Below are positions 1-7,898 of a DNA stretch of 64,000 nt, in pieces. Numbering within the stretch: the first letter of the stretch is position 1; each line of letters begins with the position of its first letter. This DNA comes from Inhella proteolytica. Lineage in GTDB: Bacteria; Pseudomonadota; Gammaproteobacteria; Burkholderiales; Burkholderiaceae_C. Made by a program: the position numbers and the translations under genes. The notes below the pieces were generated by a model that saw only the letters and a list, made by a program, of their open reading frames with translations, was not told the origin of the DNA and did not search any database. The DNA lies in NCBI RefSeq assembly GCF_016093275.1, contig NZ_JAEDAK010000013.1, forward strand, positions 1 through 64,000, written 5' to 3'.

Positions 1-57
1 CACGGGCTTGGGCGCTTGGCTCATCGCCTTGCGCTTGGCCCAAAGCCTTATCGACAT
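1..57 (-). CDS. possible 5' end of a leftward gene (partial)
   Basis: A leftward reading frame opens with ATG at 57-55 and runs off the window edge after about 19 codons (basic start MSIRLWAKRKAMSQ). A GAGG lies just upstream but very close to the ATG. A second ATG at 79-77 opens a competing frame, so the call is weak. No product can be assigned. The rest of 1-176 holds only an inverted copy of a short repeat (137-154). Confidence 0.22.
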   Translation of the reverse strand, partial: MSIRLWAKRKAMSQAPKPV

Positions 58-136
58 CACCTCGACCGGCCTGGTTCATCGTGCCATCGGCAGTGATGGA
101 TTCGGCAGGGGAAAGATACGAGGCCTTAATTTGGAA

Positions 137-154
137 GGGGGTTCAGATTAAAGG
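137..154 (+). repeat. inverted copy of an 18-nt repeat
   Basis: GGGGGTTCAGATTAAAGG on the plus strand. The same 18 bases occur on the minus strand at 1371-1354, and 13 of them (TTCAGATTAAAGG) on the minus strand at 1266-1254. The copy here sits about 22 nt beyond the stop of the disrupted secreted-protein gene, so the gene is bracketed by inverted copies. An exact 18-mer is very unlikely by chance in 64 kb. Its role is unknown. Confidence 0.7.
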
Positions 155-176
155 CCCCGGCAGCCCACTGGGGCCG

Positions 177-1297
177 TTACAGCCAATCGGTGGTGATGAT
201 GCACTCCAACACGTACTGGTGTATGGGCACGCCGGCGCCAACTTCATTGATCGTGGTCTTCTGGGCATTCCACAGCGTTTGAATATGCGCAACTTGCGCC
301 TCGCTGAACTTGAAGGTTCCTGCAGCGGTGCGGCATACGCCGCGCGGGTAGTCGATGGCCATGAGATGTTTGTCAGTTCAAGTCAACGGGAAGCAGATCG
401 GGGTGCGCTGGGTGACTTGCTCGGGCGCGAATGGGTTGGCATTGCGGTGTTTACCGACGGGGGCACCAACACGCTGCGCACAACGTCCCGCACTCGGCGG
501 TCGTACTCGATGTAGTTCAGCGGTGTGCAATCTGGCTCTTTCCCATCTTGGAGCCGGGTGCAGGGAACCGTGCTGTAGCCAACCACCAGGGATTGATCCC
601 ATCGGTAGGTGACGGCCCAGTCTCGAACCGGAAGCGGGACAGTGACGAACCGACTCACAAAGAAGTGCGTTCCTGTCGGCGTTTGAAAGAAGTCCAGATC
701 GAACCTCAGGCTGACCCAGCCGCTCGCTCCGTCTGCGCCTCCGGAGCCGAGCATCCTCATCGTTTCCGGTGTACTACACCAAGTCCAGTGCGCCCCCCGC
801 TTGCAGCTCGATTCATGGGGCTCGAAGTTGTCTCTGAGCTGCTTGAGCTGGGGGAAAGTGCCATCGGCCAGCACTACGGCTCCCAAAGTACTCGTCTGGG
901 GGTGCTCGACGAGCCTGACCCAAAAGACGCTTAGCGGGGCGGACTGGCACGCTTGCAGCGGCGGGAGCTTGGGCGGGGACGCGGACACCGATTCGCCGCG
1001 CAAGCGCACCGAGTTGTCGAGCAAGCTCAGCTCGATCGCCCAGCGTTTCGGGTCCACGCGCACGAGGTGATCGCCCACCCGGAAGTAGAGGTCGCCCCCG
1101 CTGGCGCAACCCACGCGTCGATTGACGGATGCATCGATGGGGGTGGCCAAAGTTGGCGTAGGGATAGAGCTGACTGGCGGCTGGGCTGTGGCGGGCGGAT
1201 TGGCCAGCGCAGCCACTGGCGCTACCAGTGGCGCCAGCAGCACCAGGATCAGCCCTTTAATCTGAAGCCGTTGATCCGGTTTAACTACTTGGATCAC
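177..1297 (-). pseudogene. secreted hypothetical protein, frameshifted with an internal stop
   Basis: A GTG start at 1297 is preceded by a strong AGGAGG four bases upstream. The first ~33 residues look like a signal peptide (hydrophobic LILVLLAPLVAPVAALA). The open frame (304 aa, ending at 383) is cysteine-containing and matches no family I recognise. Its last ~25 residues become Pro/Ser/Arg-rich, as out-of-frame GC-rich DNA does. The neighbouring frame instead reads plausibly (NPFAPEQVTQRTPICFPLT) to a TGA at 378-380 and then, still in that frame, continues through MAIDYPRGVC to a TAA at 177. The simplest reading is one longer gene broken by a frameshift around 430-500 plus one stop. Two adjacent small genes or sequencing errors are alternatives. 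Base composition is less GC-rich than its neighbours. Confidence 0.5.
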
Positions 1298-1308
1298 AAG
1301 TCCTCCTT
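1249..1308. repeat. direct repeat, copy A (100-bp offset)
   Basis: Two blocks recur exactly 100 bp to the right: TCAGCCCTTTAATCTGAA (1249-1266 and 1349-1366) and GGATCACAAGTC-T-TCCTT-like sequence (1291-1308 and 1391-1408, one mismatch). The stretch between the blocks is diverged. The repeat covers the ribosome-binding site, GTG start and first codons of the secreted-protein gene, so it is a local duplication of a gene start. Confidence 0.8.
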
Positions 1309-1397
1309 TTGGCGGAATCTGCCCTCTTGGACATCAGGGACGTCAGGGTCAGCCCTTTAATCTGAACCCCCGCCGCTGGTTCTGGTGCCCGGATCAC
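1281..1397 (-). pseudogene. duplicated gene start (38-codon remnant)
   Basis: GTG at 1397-1395 overlaps the TGA of the HlyD-like remnant (GTGA) and opens a 38-codon frame, beginning MIRAPEPAAGVQIKGLTLTS, that stops at 1281. It aligns with the start of the neighbouring secreted-protein gene (MIQVVKPDQRLQIKGLILVL), sharing QIKGL and the upstream sequence. It looks like a second, truncated copy of that gene's 5' end. It could still act as a short coupling leader for the gene that starts at 1297. Confidence 0.5.
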
Positions 1398-1408
1398 AAG
1401 TCTTCCTT
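1349..1408. repeat. direct repeat, copy B
   Basis: Second copy of the duplicated gene-start block described for 1249-1308. It carries a weaker ribosome-binding site (GGAAG instead of AGGAGG) before its GTG. Positions 1354-1371 also form the 18-nt inverted repeat shared with 137-154. Confidence 0.8.
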
Positions 1409-1826
1409 CATCAGGGCTATCGCCCTTCTGATCAATGGGCTGATCGCCTTCCTGGCTCTACCCGAGGCGCCAACCGGTTCCTGGGCTGCCCAACTTTCCC
1501 GCACCCGGGGCCAGCGTTCGCGAATCTGTCGGCTGAGGGTCTGGCGCCGGTCAGCTCGGCTTGCTTGCGCAGGGCTTCGGCGGCCAGCTTGGCCTGCTTG
1601 GCCAGGATCTCGGCCCTTTGGATTGCAGTTGGGCGCGGTCGCTCTGGCTCAGGCCTGCGGTCTTGAATGCTTGGCCGCTCAGTGCCGCCAGCAGGACATG
1701 TTCGAGGGCCAGGTGCTTCGGGCTCACGAGTTCGTCGCGCTGGGCCCAGGCGGCCGATAGAACAGCGGCGTAACGTGCCAGCAGTTCGCTCACCGGGTGG
1801 CGTTGGGATTCGGGAACGGAGCTCAT
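1394..1826 (-). pseudogene. HlyD-type secretion adaptor remnant, frameshifted
   Basis: ATG at 1826 follows a GGGAG. The first ~50 residues (HPVSELLARYAAVLSAAWAQ, then ELVSPKHLALEHVLLAAL) resemble the cytoplasmic N-terminus of type I secretion membrane-fusion proteins of Burkholderiales. The frame then turns into nonsense near 1625. A neighbouring frame carries a helical segment (AEILAKQAKLAAEALRKQAE), and a third reads VRESWAAQEPVGASGRARKA to ...LMKEDL and a TGA at 1394-1396. At least two frame changes are therefore needed to join the coding-looking pieces. The transmembrane helix and lipoyl/beta-barrel parts expected of HlyD are absent. I read it as a decayed, rearranged gene. The N-terminal resemblance is from memory of the family. 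Confidence 0.45.
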
Positions 1827-1907
1827 GCTGCGCTCCCTTCGTCCAGGCCTTGGGACTGCACGCGCCAGAGCTGCGCGTGCACGCCGCCCGGCTTCTTCCG
1901 CAGCTGT

Positions 1908-2351
1908 TTAGTTCCCGAAGGGCTTGCCCTGCAGCTTCATGCCGGGCTTCAATCCCCGCTTGGCAAACCAGCCCAGGTTCATCTCCAGCGCATAGCGCAC
2001 CGGCTCCTTCGAGCAATGGCTGGTTTCGTCGAGCGGCTGCATGTCGGCCAGGGAGGCGATGCGGCCGTCATCCGCCAGGAAGGCGATGGATAGCGGCAGC
2101 AGGGTGTTCTTCATCCAGAAGCACTGCGTCTCGCGCGACTCGAACACGAACAGCATGCCCTCGTGCTGCGGCATGTCCCGGCGGTGCATCAGGCCGATGG
2201 CGCGCTGCTCAGGCTCGATGGCCAGCTGGGCCTGGATCTGGTGCATGCCCGCGCGCAGCGTGGTGGTGGGCAGGCGCTGGGCCTGGGCGTGGGCCTGGGC
2301 GCCGGTGAGCAGCAGCACCAGGATGAAGAGCAGGGGCTTGATACGCGTCAT
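1908..2351 (-). CDS. DUF192 family exported protein
   Basis: A 147-residue protein of the DUF192 family, a small beta-rich fold of unknown function usually exported. The ATG at 2351 is chosen because it gives a clean signal peptide (MTRIKPLLFILVLLL, then AQAHA). The upstream in-frame ATG at 2408 would add 19 unlikely residues and overlap the divergent ATPase gene. Family features visible are the ERAIGLMHRRDMPQHEGMLF segment and CFWMKNTLLPLSIAF. It stands back to back with ccoI. Its function is unknown, so a link to copper or cbb3 assembly would rest only on position. Confidence 0.85.
   Translation of the reverse strand: MTRIKPLLFILVLLLTGAQAHAQAQRLPTTTLRAGMHQIQAQLAIEPEQRAIGLMHRRDMPQHEGMLFVFESRETQCFWMKNTLLPLSIAFLADDGRIASLADMQPLDETSHCSKEPVRYALEMNLGWFAKRGLKPGMKLQGKPFGN
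2338..2351. promoter_or_regulatory. possible FNR/ANR site upstream of ccoI
   Basis: TTGATACGCGTCAT matches the FNR consensus TTGAT-N4-ATCAA in its left half and three of five bases in its right half (G at the first position, T at the last). It ends 34 bp before the ccoI start and overlaps the DUF192 start codon. A cbb3 assembly gene under Fnr control is expected, but this is a near-match only. Confidence 0.3.
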
Positions 2352-2385
2352 GAGATGAAGAGGCGGCAACAGGAACAATGGCGCA

Positions 2386-4536
2386 ATGCACGCCGTGGCC
2401 GCGCCCATTATCTCGACCGCCCCTGAAGCCCCGGCTCCCAGTCCCGCCCAGTCCGTGACCCTGCAGGTCAGCGGCCTGCATTGCGCCGCCTGCGCGGATC
2501 TGCTGCGCGCGCGCCTGGAGGCCCTGCCCGGCGTGCACCGCGCCGGCGTGGGTTATGCCGCCGCACTGGCCTGGGTGGAGTTCGAGCCGGCGCAGGTGGA
2601 CCTGGCCGCCCTGCAGGCCGCCGGCCGTGCGGCCGGCTACGAACTGGTGCCCGCCCAGCCTGAGGCCGCGGCCGCGCTGCGCCGGCGCGAGGCGCGCGCC
2701 ATGCTGTGGCGCGTGTTCGTGGCCTGGTTCTGCATGATGCAGGTGATGATGATGGCCGCGCCGACCTACTTCGACAGCGGCGCCGAAGTGCCGCCCGACC
2801 TGCGTGCCCTGCTGCACGGCGCCAGCTGGGTGCTGAGTCTGCCGGTGATCCTGTTTGCCGCCGGCCCTTTCCTGCGCGGCGCCTGGCGCAGCCTGCAGCA
2901 ACGCCGCCTGGGCATGGACGTGCCGGTGGCGCTGGGCATCCTGCTCACCTTTGGCGCCAGCACCCTGGCGCTGGCGGACCCAGGCGGGCCGCTGGGCGAT
3001 GCGGTGTACCTCGATTCGCTCACCATGTTTGTGGCCTTCCTGCTGGCCGCGCGCTGGCTGGAATTGCGCGCCCGCCATGCGGCCGCGGCCAGCCTGGAGG
3101 CTCTGGGCGAAGCCCTGCCGGCCGAGGTACGCCGGCTGGCGCCCGGAGGCTGGGAGACCGTGGCGCGCAGCGCGCTGCGCCCGGGGGACCGCATCCAGGT
3201 GGCCCTGGGTGAAACCGTGCCGGCCGACGGCATGCTGCTCGAAGCCCCGGCGCTGCTCGACGAAGCCCTGCTCAGCGGCGAATCGCGCCCCGTGCCGCGC
3301 CAGCCTGGCGAGGCGGTGGTGGCCGGCAGCCTGAACCTGGGCGCGCCGCTGCAATTGCAGGTGCGGGCGGTGGGCGATCAGACCCGCTCGGCGGCGCTGG
3401 GCCGGCTGTTGCAGCAGGCCCTGACGGAGCGGCCCGCCTGGGCCTGCGAGGCCGACCGCTGGGCGCCGGCCTTTCTGGCCCTGGTGCTGCTGCTGGCGGC
3501 CGGCGCTGGCCTGGCCTGGTGGTGGCTGGCGCCAAGTCGCGCACTGGGCGTGGTGGCCGCGGTGCTGGTGGTGACCTGCCCCTGCGCCCTGGCCCTGGCC
3601 GCACCCGCGGCCCTGGTGGCCAGCGCGCGTGCGCTGGCGGCTCAGGGGGTGTGGCTGCAGCGCCTGCCGGCGCTGGAGCGCTTGGCCAGCGTCAACCATG
3701 TGGTGCTGGACAAGACCGGCACCCTGACCGAGCCGCTGGTGCGCGCGCCGGCTGGCACCGAACCCGAACTGCTGGCCGCGGCGGTGGGGCTGGCGCAGTG
3801 GTCGCGCCATCCGCTGGCCAAGGCCTTGGCGCGCCTGCCGCTGGACCGGCCAGCCTGGCGCTGGAGCGAGGTGCAGGAGCAGCCCGGGCAGGGCCTGCGT
3901 GCGCTCGACCCGGCCGGCCACTGGTGCTGGCTCGGCCGGGCCCCCGATGGCACGGCCGCCCTGTCCTTCGGGCGCGAGGACGGCAGCCAGCGCCTGGACT
4001 TCGCGGTGGACGAACAGGCCCGGCCGGCGGCCCGCAGCAGCCTGGAGAGGTTGCGCGCCCTGGGGCTCAAGCTCAGCCTGCTGTCGGGCGATCGACCCGA
4101 GCGCGTGGCGGCCCTGGCCGCCCAGCTGGAACTGCGAGAAGCGCGCGGTGGATGCAGCCCCGAGGACAAGCGCCAGGCCGTGCAGGCCCTGCAGGCCGCG
4201 GGTGATTGCGTGCTGATGGTGGGCGATGGCCTGAACGACGCCCCGGTACTGGCCCAGGCCGATGCCTCGGTGGCGCTGGGGGAGGGCGCCGGCCTGGCCC
4301 GTCAGGGGGCGGACCTGACCCTGCTGCGCAATGAGCTGGCGGCGTTGCCCGAGTTGCTGTTGCAGGCGCGCCGCACCCGCCGGGTGATGCGGCAGAACCT
4401 GGCCTGGGCCGCCGCCTACAACCTGCTGGCCGTGCCGCTGGCCGTCACCGGCCAGCTGCCGCCCTGGGCCGCCGGCCTGGGCATGGCCCTGAGTTCGCTG
4501 CTGGTGGTCGGAAACGCCCTGCGCCTGGCCCGTTGA
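2386..4536 (+). CDS. ccoI: copper-transporting P1B-type ATPase of the cbb3 cluster (CcoI/FixI)
   Basis: Inner-membrane ATPase that moves copper for assembly of the cbb3 oxidase. The 716 residues contain an N-terminal heavy-metal-binding domain with GLHCAAC (Cys33, Cys36), the intramembrane CPC motif (398-400), the phosphorylation loop DKTGT beginning at Asp442, and the hinge GDGLNDAP around 613-620. Several hydrophobic helices lie in residues 105-225 and 360-420 and at the C-terminus. It begins the ccoI-ccoS-ccoNOQP-ccoG-fixH run, and ccoS follows after three bases. The ATG at 2386 has an AGGAA about nine bases upstream. Placement next to ccoS and ccoN favours CcoI over a general copper-resistance CopA. 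Confidence 0.92.
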   Translation: MHAVAAPIISTAPEAPAPSPAQSVTLQVSGLHCAACADLLRARLEALPGVHRAGVGYAAALAWVEFEPAQVDLAALQAAGRAAGYELVPAQPEAAAALRRREARAMLWRVFVAWFCMMQVMMMAAPTYFDSGAEVPPDLRALLHGASWVLSLPVILFAAGPFLRGAWRSLQQRRLGMDVPVALGILLTFGASTLALADPGGPLGDAVYLDSLTMFVAFLLAARWLELRARHAAAASLEALGEALPAEVRRLAPGGWETVARSALRPGDRIQVALGETVPADGMLLEAPALLDEALLSGESRPVPRQPGEAVVAGSLNLGAPLQLQVRAVGDQTRSAALGRLLQQALTERPAWACEADRWAPAFLALVLLLAAGAGLAWWWLAPSRALGVVAAVLVVTCPCALALAAPAALVASARALAAQGVWLQRLPALERLASVNHVVLDKTGTLTEPLVRAPAGTEPELLAAAVGLAQWSRHPLAKALARLPLDRPAWRWSEVQEQPGQGLRALDPAGHWCWLGRAPDGTAALSFGREDGSQRLDFAVDEQARPAARSSLERLRALGLKLSLLSGDRPERVAALAAQLELREARGGCSPEDKRQAVQALQAAGDCVLMVGDGLNDAPVLAQADASVALGEGAGLARQGADLTLLRNELAALPELLLQARRTRRVMRQNLAWAAAYNLLAVPLAVTGQLPPWAAGLGMALSSLLVVGNALRLAR

Positions 4537-4539
4537 GCG

Positions 4540-4725
4540 ATGGAAATCCTCTATCTCTTGATCCCCGTCACGGTGCTGCTGGCCTTCCTGGTGCTGGGCA
4601 TCTTTGCCTGGGCGCTGAAGGCGGGGCAGTTCGAGAGCATCGAGCGCGAGGGCGAGCGCATCCTCGAAGAAGACGCGGATGTCGATAGTCAGACCCCGGT
4701 TGACGGCGATCAAGGCACCCCATGA
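4540..4725 (+). CDS. ccoS: cbb3 oxidase maturation protein CcoS
   Basis: A 61-residue protein with one N-terminal membrane helix ([20 protein letters not shown]) and a short acidic tail, the typical size and layout of CcoS. CcoS is needed to insert the haem and copper cofactors into the CcoN subunit. It lies three bases after ccoI and 40 bases before ccoN, in the expected maturation/structural arrangement. Confidence 0.92.
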   Translation: MEILYLLIPVTVLLAFLVLGIFAWALKAGQFESIEREGERILEEDADVDSQTPVDGDQGTP

Positions 4726-4765
4726 CCTTGTAACCAAAGAATGTGAGCCAGAAGGAGAACCCCGA

Positions 4766-6202
4766 ATGGCTCATCCACATTCATCGGCGGCACCTGCTGC
4801 CTACTTTGACGGCCCGGTCAGGGCCTTTGCTTTGGCCGCGGTGCTCTGGGGCATCGTCGGCATGTTGGTTGGCGTGCTCATCGCCGCCCAACTGGCCTTC
4901 CCAGACATGACGCAGGGCATCTCGTGGCTGAGCTACGGGCGCTTGCGCCCGCTGCACACCAACGCGGTGATCTTCGCGTTCGGCGGCTCGGTGCTGTTTG
5001 CCACCGCCTACCACGTGGTGCAGCGCACCTGCCAGGTGCGCCTGTTCGCGCCCCAACTGGCCTGGTTCACGTTCGTGGGCTGGCAATTGGTCATCCTGCT
5101 GGCGGCCATCACCCTACCGGCGGGCATCACCAGCGGCAAGGAGTACGCCGAGCTGGAGTGGCCGATCGACCTGCTGATCGCCGTGGTGTGGGTGTCCTAC
5201 GCCATCGTGTTCTTCGGCACGGTGGGCACGCGCAAGGTGCGCCACATCTATGTGGCGAACTGGTTCTTCGGCGCCTTCATCATCACCGTGGCGCTGCTGC
5301 ACATCGTGAACAGCGCGGCCATGCCGGTCAGCCTGTGGAAGAGCTACTCGGCCTACGCCGGTGTGCAGGACGCGATGGTGCAGTGGTGGTACGGCCACAA
5401 CGCGGTGGGCTTCTTCCTCACCGCCGGCTTCCTGGGGATCATGTACTACTACATCCCCAAGCAGGCCGAGCGCCCGGTCTACAGCTACCGCCTGTCCATC
5501 GTCCACTTCTGGGCGCTGATCTTCACCTACATGTGGGCGGGCCCCCACCACCTGCACTACACCGCGCTGCCGGACTGGGCGCAGAGCCTGGGCATGCTGT
5601 TCAGCCTGGTGCTGTTGGCGCCGAGCTGGGGCGGCATGATCAACGGCATCATGACCCTGTCGGGCGCCTGGCATAAGTTGCGCGACGACCCGGTGCTGAA
5701 GTTCCTGATCGTGTCCCTGTCCTTCTACGGCATGAGCACCTTCGAGGGCCCGATGATGTCCATCAAGACCGTCAACGCCCTCAGCCACTACACGGACTGG
5801 ACCGTCGGTCACGTGCACAGCGGTGCCTTGGGCTGGGTGGGTCTGGTGTCGATGGGCGCGCTCTACGCCTTGATCCCGCGTCTGTGGGGCCGCAAGGAAA
5901 TGCACAGCAAGAGCGCGATCGAGCTGCACTTCTGGATCGCCACCATCGGCATCGTGCTCTACATCGCCGCGATGTGGATTGCCGGTGTGATGCAGGGCCT
6001 GATGTGGCGTGCCACCAACCCGGACGGCACCCTGGTCTACAGCTTCGTCGAATCGGTGAAGGCGACCTATCCCTTCTACCTGATCCGTCTGGCCGGTGGC
6101 CTGCTCTATCTGTCCGGCATGTTCGTCATGGCCTGGAACGTCTGGATGACCGTCAAGGGCCGCGAGGTGGCCGTGCAGTCGCCCAAGCTGGCTGCTGCTT
6201 AA
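4766..6202 (+). CDS. ccoN: cbb3-type cytochrome c oxidase subunit I
   Basis: Catalytic haem b/haem b3-CuB subunit of the high-affinity terminal oxidase, 478 residues with about 12 membrane helices. The ATG at 4766 is chosen because AAGGAG lies just upstream; an earlier in-frame start would run back into ccoS. Haem and copper ligand histidines are visible at His64 and His83, at His211 in the YGHNAVGF segment, at the His261-His262 pair in GPHHLHY, and at His349/His351 in VGHVHSG. It is followed by ccoO after ten bases. The whole set supports respiration at low oxygen. Confidence 0.97.
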   Translation: MAHPHSSAAPAAYFDGPVRAFALAAVLWGIVGMLVGVLIAAQLAFPDMTQGISWLSYGRLRPLHTNAVIFAFGGSVLFATAYHVVQRTCQVRLFAPQLAWFTFVGWQLVILLAAITLPAGITSGKEYAELEWPIDLLIAVVWVSYAIVFFGTVGTRKVRHIYVANWFFGAFIITVALLHIVNSAAMPVSLWKSYSAYAGVQDAMVQWWYGHNAVGFFLTAGFLGIMYYYIPKQAERPVYSYRLSIVHFWALIFTYMWAGPHHLHYTALPDWAQSLGMLFSLVLLAPSWGGMINGIMTLSGAWHKLRDDPVLKFLIVSLSFYGMSTFEGPMMSIKTVNALSHYTDWTVGHVHSGALGWVGLVSMGALYALIPRLWGRKEMHSKSAIELHFWIATIGIVLYIAAMWIAGVMQGLMWRATNPDGTLVYSFVESVKATYPFYLIRLAGGLLYLSGMFVMAWNVWMTVKGREVAVQSPKLAAA

Positions 6203-6212
6203 GGAGAACAAC

Positions 6213-6836
6213 ATGGCAGACCACAACAAGCCTGTCAGCGGTCACGAGCGCATCGAGACCAACAACTTTCTGATGATCGTCCTCATCCTGGTGGCCGTGG
6301 CCGTCGGTGGGTTGGTCGAGATCGTGCCGCTGTTCTTCCAGCGCAGCACCACGCAGGCCGCGCCGGGCGTCAAGCCCTACACGGCCCTGCAGCTGGCCGG
6401 GCGTGACATCTACATCCGCGAGGGTTGCTACAACTGCCACTCGCAGATGATCCGCCCGCTGCGTGCCGAAACCCTGCGTTACGGCGCCTTCTCCAAGGCT
6501 GGCGAGTTCGTCTACGACCACCCCTTCCAATGGGGCAGCAAGCGCACCGGCCCGGACCTGCACCGCGTCGGTGGCCGCTACAGCGACGAGTGGCATCGCA
6601 TCCACCTGACGCAGCCGCGCGACCTGGTGCCGGAAAGCAATATGCCGGCCTACCCCTGGCTGGCCAGCGCCACCATCGACCCGGCCAGCATGGAGCCGCG
6701 CATGAAGGCCTTGCGCACCCTGGGCGTGCCCTACTCGGATGCCGACATCGCCGGTGCCGCCGAGGCCGTCAAGGGCAAGACCGAGATGGAAGCGCTGATC
6801 GCCTACCTGCAAGGCCTGGGGAGGACCACGCCATGA
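6213..6836 (+). CDS. ccoO: cbb3 oxidase subunit II, membrane-bound monohaem cytochrome c
   Basis: A 207-residue protein with one N-terminal membrane anchor (residues ~19-42) and a periplasmic cytochrome c domain carrying the haem-binding GCYNCHSQM (Cys72, Cys75, His76). A Met in the [10 protein letters not shown] segment is the likely axial ligand. It passes electrons from CcoP to CcoN. AAGGAG lies seven bases before the ATG. Its TGA overlaps the ATG of ccoQ. Confidence 0.97.
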   Translation: MADHNKPVSGHERIETNNFLMIVLILVAVAVGGLVEIVPLFFQRSTTQAAPGVKPYTALQLAGRDIYIREGCYNCHSQMIRPLRAETLRYGAFSKAGEFVYDHPFQWGSKRTGPDLHRVGGRYSDEWHRIHLTQPRDLVPESNMPAYPWLASATIDPASMEPRMKALRTLGVPYSDADIAGAAEAVKGKTEMEALIAYLQGLGRTTP

Positions 6837-6997
6837 GCCCCGACGACATCAACCTCTTGCGCGGCCTGGTGACCGTGGTGTCCTTCATCGGCTTCGTGGC
6901 CCTGGTGTGGCACAGCTGGAGCCGCAAGCGCAGCGCCGAACACGCCGAAGCCGCCGCGCTGCCCTTTCAGGAAGAACAAGGAGTGAACCGTGAGTGA
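6833..6997 (+). CDS. ccoQ: cbb3 oxidase accessory subunit CcoQ
   Basis: A 54-residue protein whose ATG overlaps the ccoO stop (ATGA), so it is probably translationally coupled. It has one membrane helix ([20 protein letters not shown]) followed by a charged tail, matching the CcoQ/FixQ family, which stabilises the oxidase complex. Its end overlaps the GTG start of ccoP. Confidence 0.92.
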   Translation: MSPDDINLLRGLVTVVSFIGFVALVWHSWSRKRSAEHAEAAALPFQEEQGVNRE

Positions 6998-7895
6998 TTT
7001 CTTCAGCAGCGGCTGGCACTGGTTCATTGCCGCCGTCTCGGTGGCGGGCCTGGCCTTCTGCATCTGGCTGCTGTTCACCAGCAGCAAGACCACGCATATG
7101 TCGGACGACGGCACCACCGGCCACGTCTGGGACGAGGACCTGCGTGAGATGAACAACCCGTTGCCGCGCTGGTGGCTGGGCCTGTTCGTCATCACCGTGG
7201 TGTTCAGTGCCATCTACCTCTACCTCTACCCGGGCCTGGGCCAGGCCGAGGGCTCTCTGAAGTGGAGCAGCGAGGGGCAGCATCAGGCCGAGGTGGATGC
7301 CGCCAAGGCCAAGACGGCGCCGCTGTACCAGCGCCTGGCCGCGATGGATGCCAAGGCCCTGGCGGCGGATGCCGAGGCCATGGGCATTGGTCAGCGCCTG
7401 TTCCTGAACAACTGCGCCACCTGTCACGGCTCGGACGCCAAGGGCAGCAAGGGCTTCCCCAACCTGACCGATGGCGACTGGCTGTGGGGTGGTGAGTTCG
7501 AGACCATCAAGCAGACCATCACCGAAGGCCGCATCGGCCAAATGCCGCCGATGGCCGCCGCCGTGGGCACGGGCGAGGACCAGCGCAACGTGGCGCACTA
7601 CGTGCTGAGCCTTTCCGGCAGCGCGCATGACAACCTGCGCGCTCAGCTCGGCAAGGAGAAGTTCGCCGCCTGCGCCGCCTGCCACGGCAGCAAGGGCGAC
7701 GGCAACACGGCCCTCGGAGCGCCGCGCTTGAACGACAAGATCTGGCTGCATGGCTGGGGTGAGCAGGCCATCATGGCCATGATCGCCAACGGCAAGCACA
7801 ACCAGATGCCTGCACAGAAGGCGACGCTCGCTCCCGAGCAGATCCATGTGCTGGCCGGCTATGTGTGGAGCCTCTCCAACGGCGGAAAGCGCTAA
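6990..7895 (+). CDS. ccoP: cbb3 oxidase subunit III, dihaem cytochrome c
   Basis: 301 residues beginning with GTG, preceded by AAGGAG. Two N-terminal membrane helices (about 8-28 and 56-77) are followed by two cytochrome c domains with haem-binding CATCH (in NNCATCHGSD) and CAACH (in CAACHGSKGD). It receives electrons from the soluble c-type or bc1 route and hands them to CcoO. The two-helix N-terminus is the usual CcoP form, in which the first helix interacts with assembly factors. Confidence 0.96.
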   Translation: MSDFFSSGWHWFIAAVSVAGLAFCIWLLFTSSKTTHMSDDGTTGHVWDEDLREMNNPLPRWWLGLFVITVVFSAIYLYLYPGLGQAEGSLKWSSEGQHQAEVDAAKAKTAPLYQRLAAMDAKALAADAEAMGIGQRLFLNNCATCHGSDAKGSKGFPNLTDGDWLWGGEFETIKQTITEGRIGQMPPMAAAVGTGEDQRNVAHYVLSLSGSAHDNLRAQLGKEKFAACAACHGSKGDGNTALGAPRLNDKIWLHGWGEQAIMAMIANGKHNQMPAQKATLAPEQIHVLAGYVWSLSNGGKR

Positions 7896-7898
7896 GCA

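Noticed and set aside
2209-4737. 842-codon open frame opposite ccoI
   Set aside because: It is Gln/His/Gly/Arg-rich low-complexity translation, as antisense frames of high-GC genes give, while the plus strand encodes a textbook P-type ATPase.
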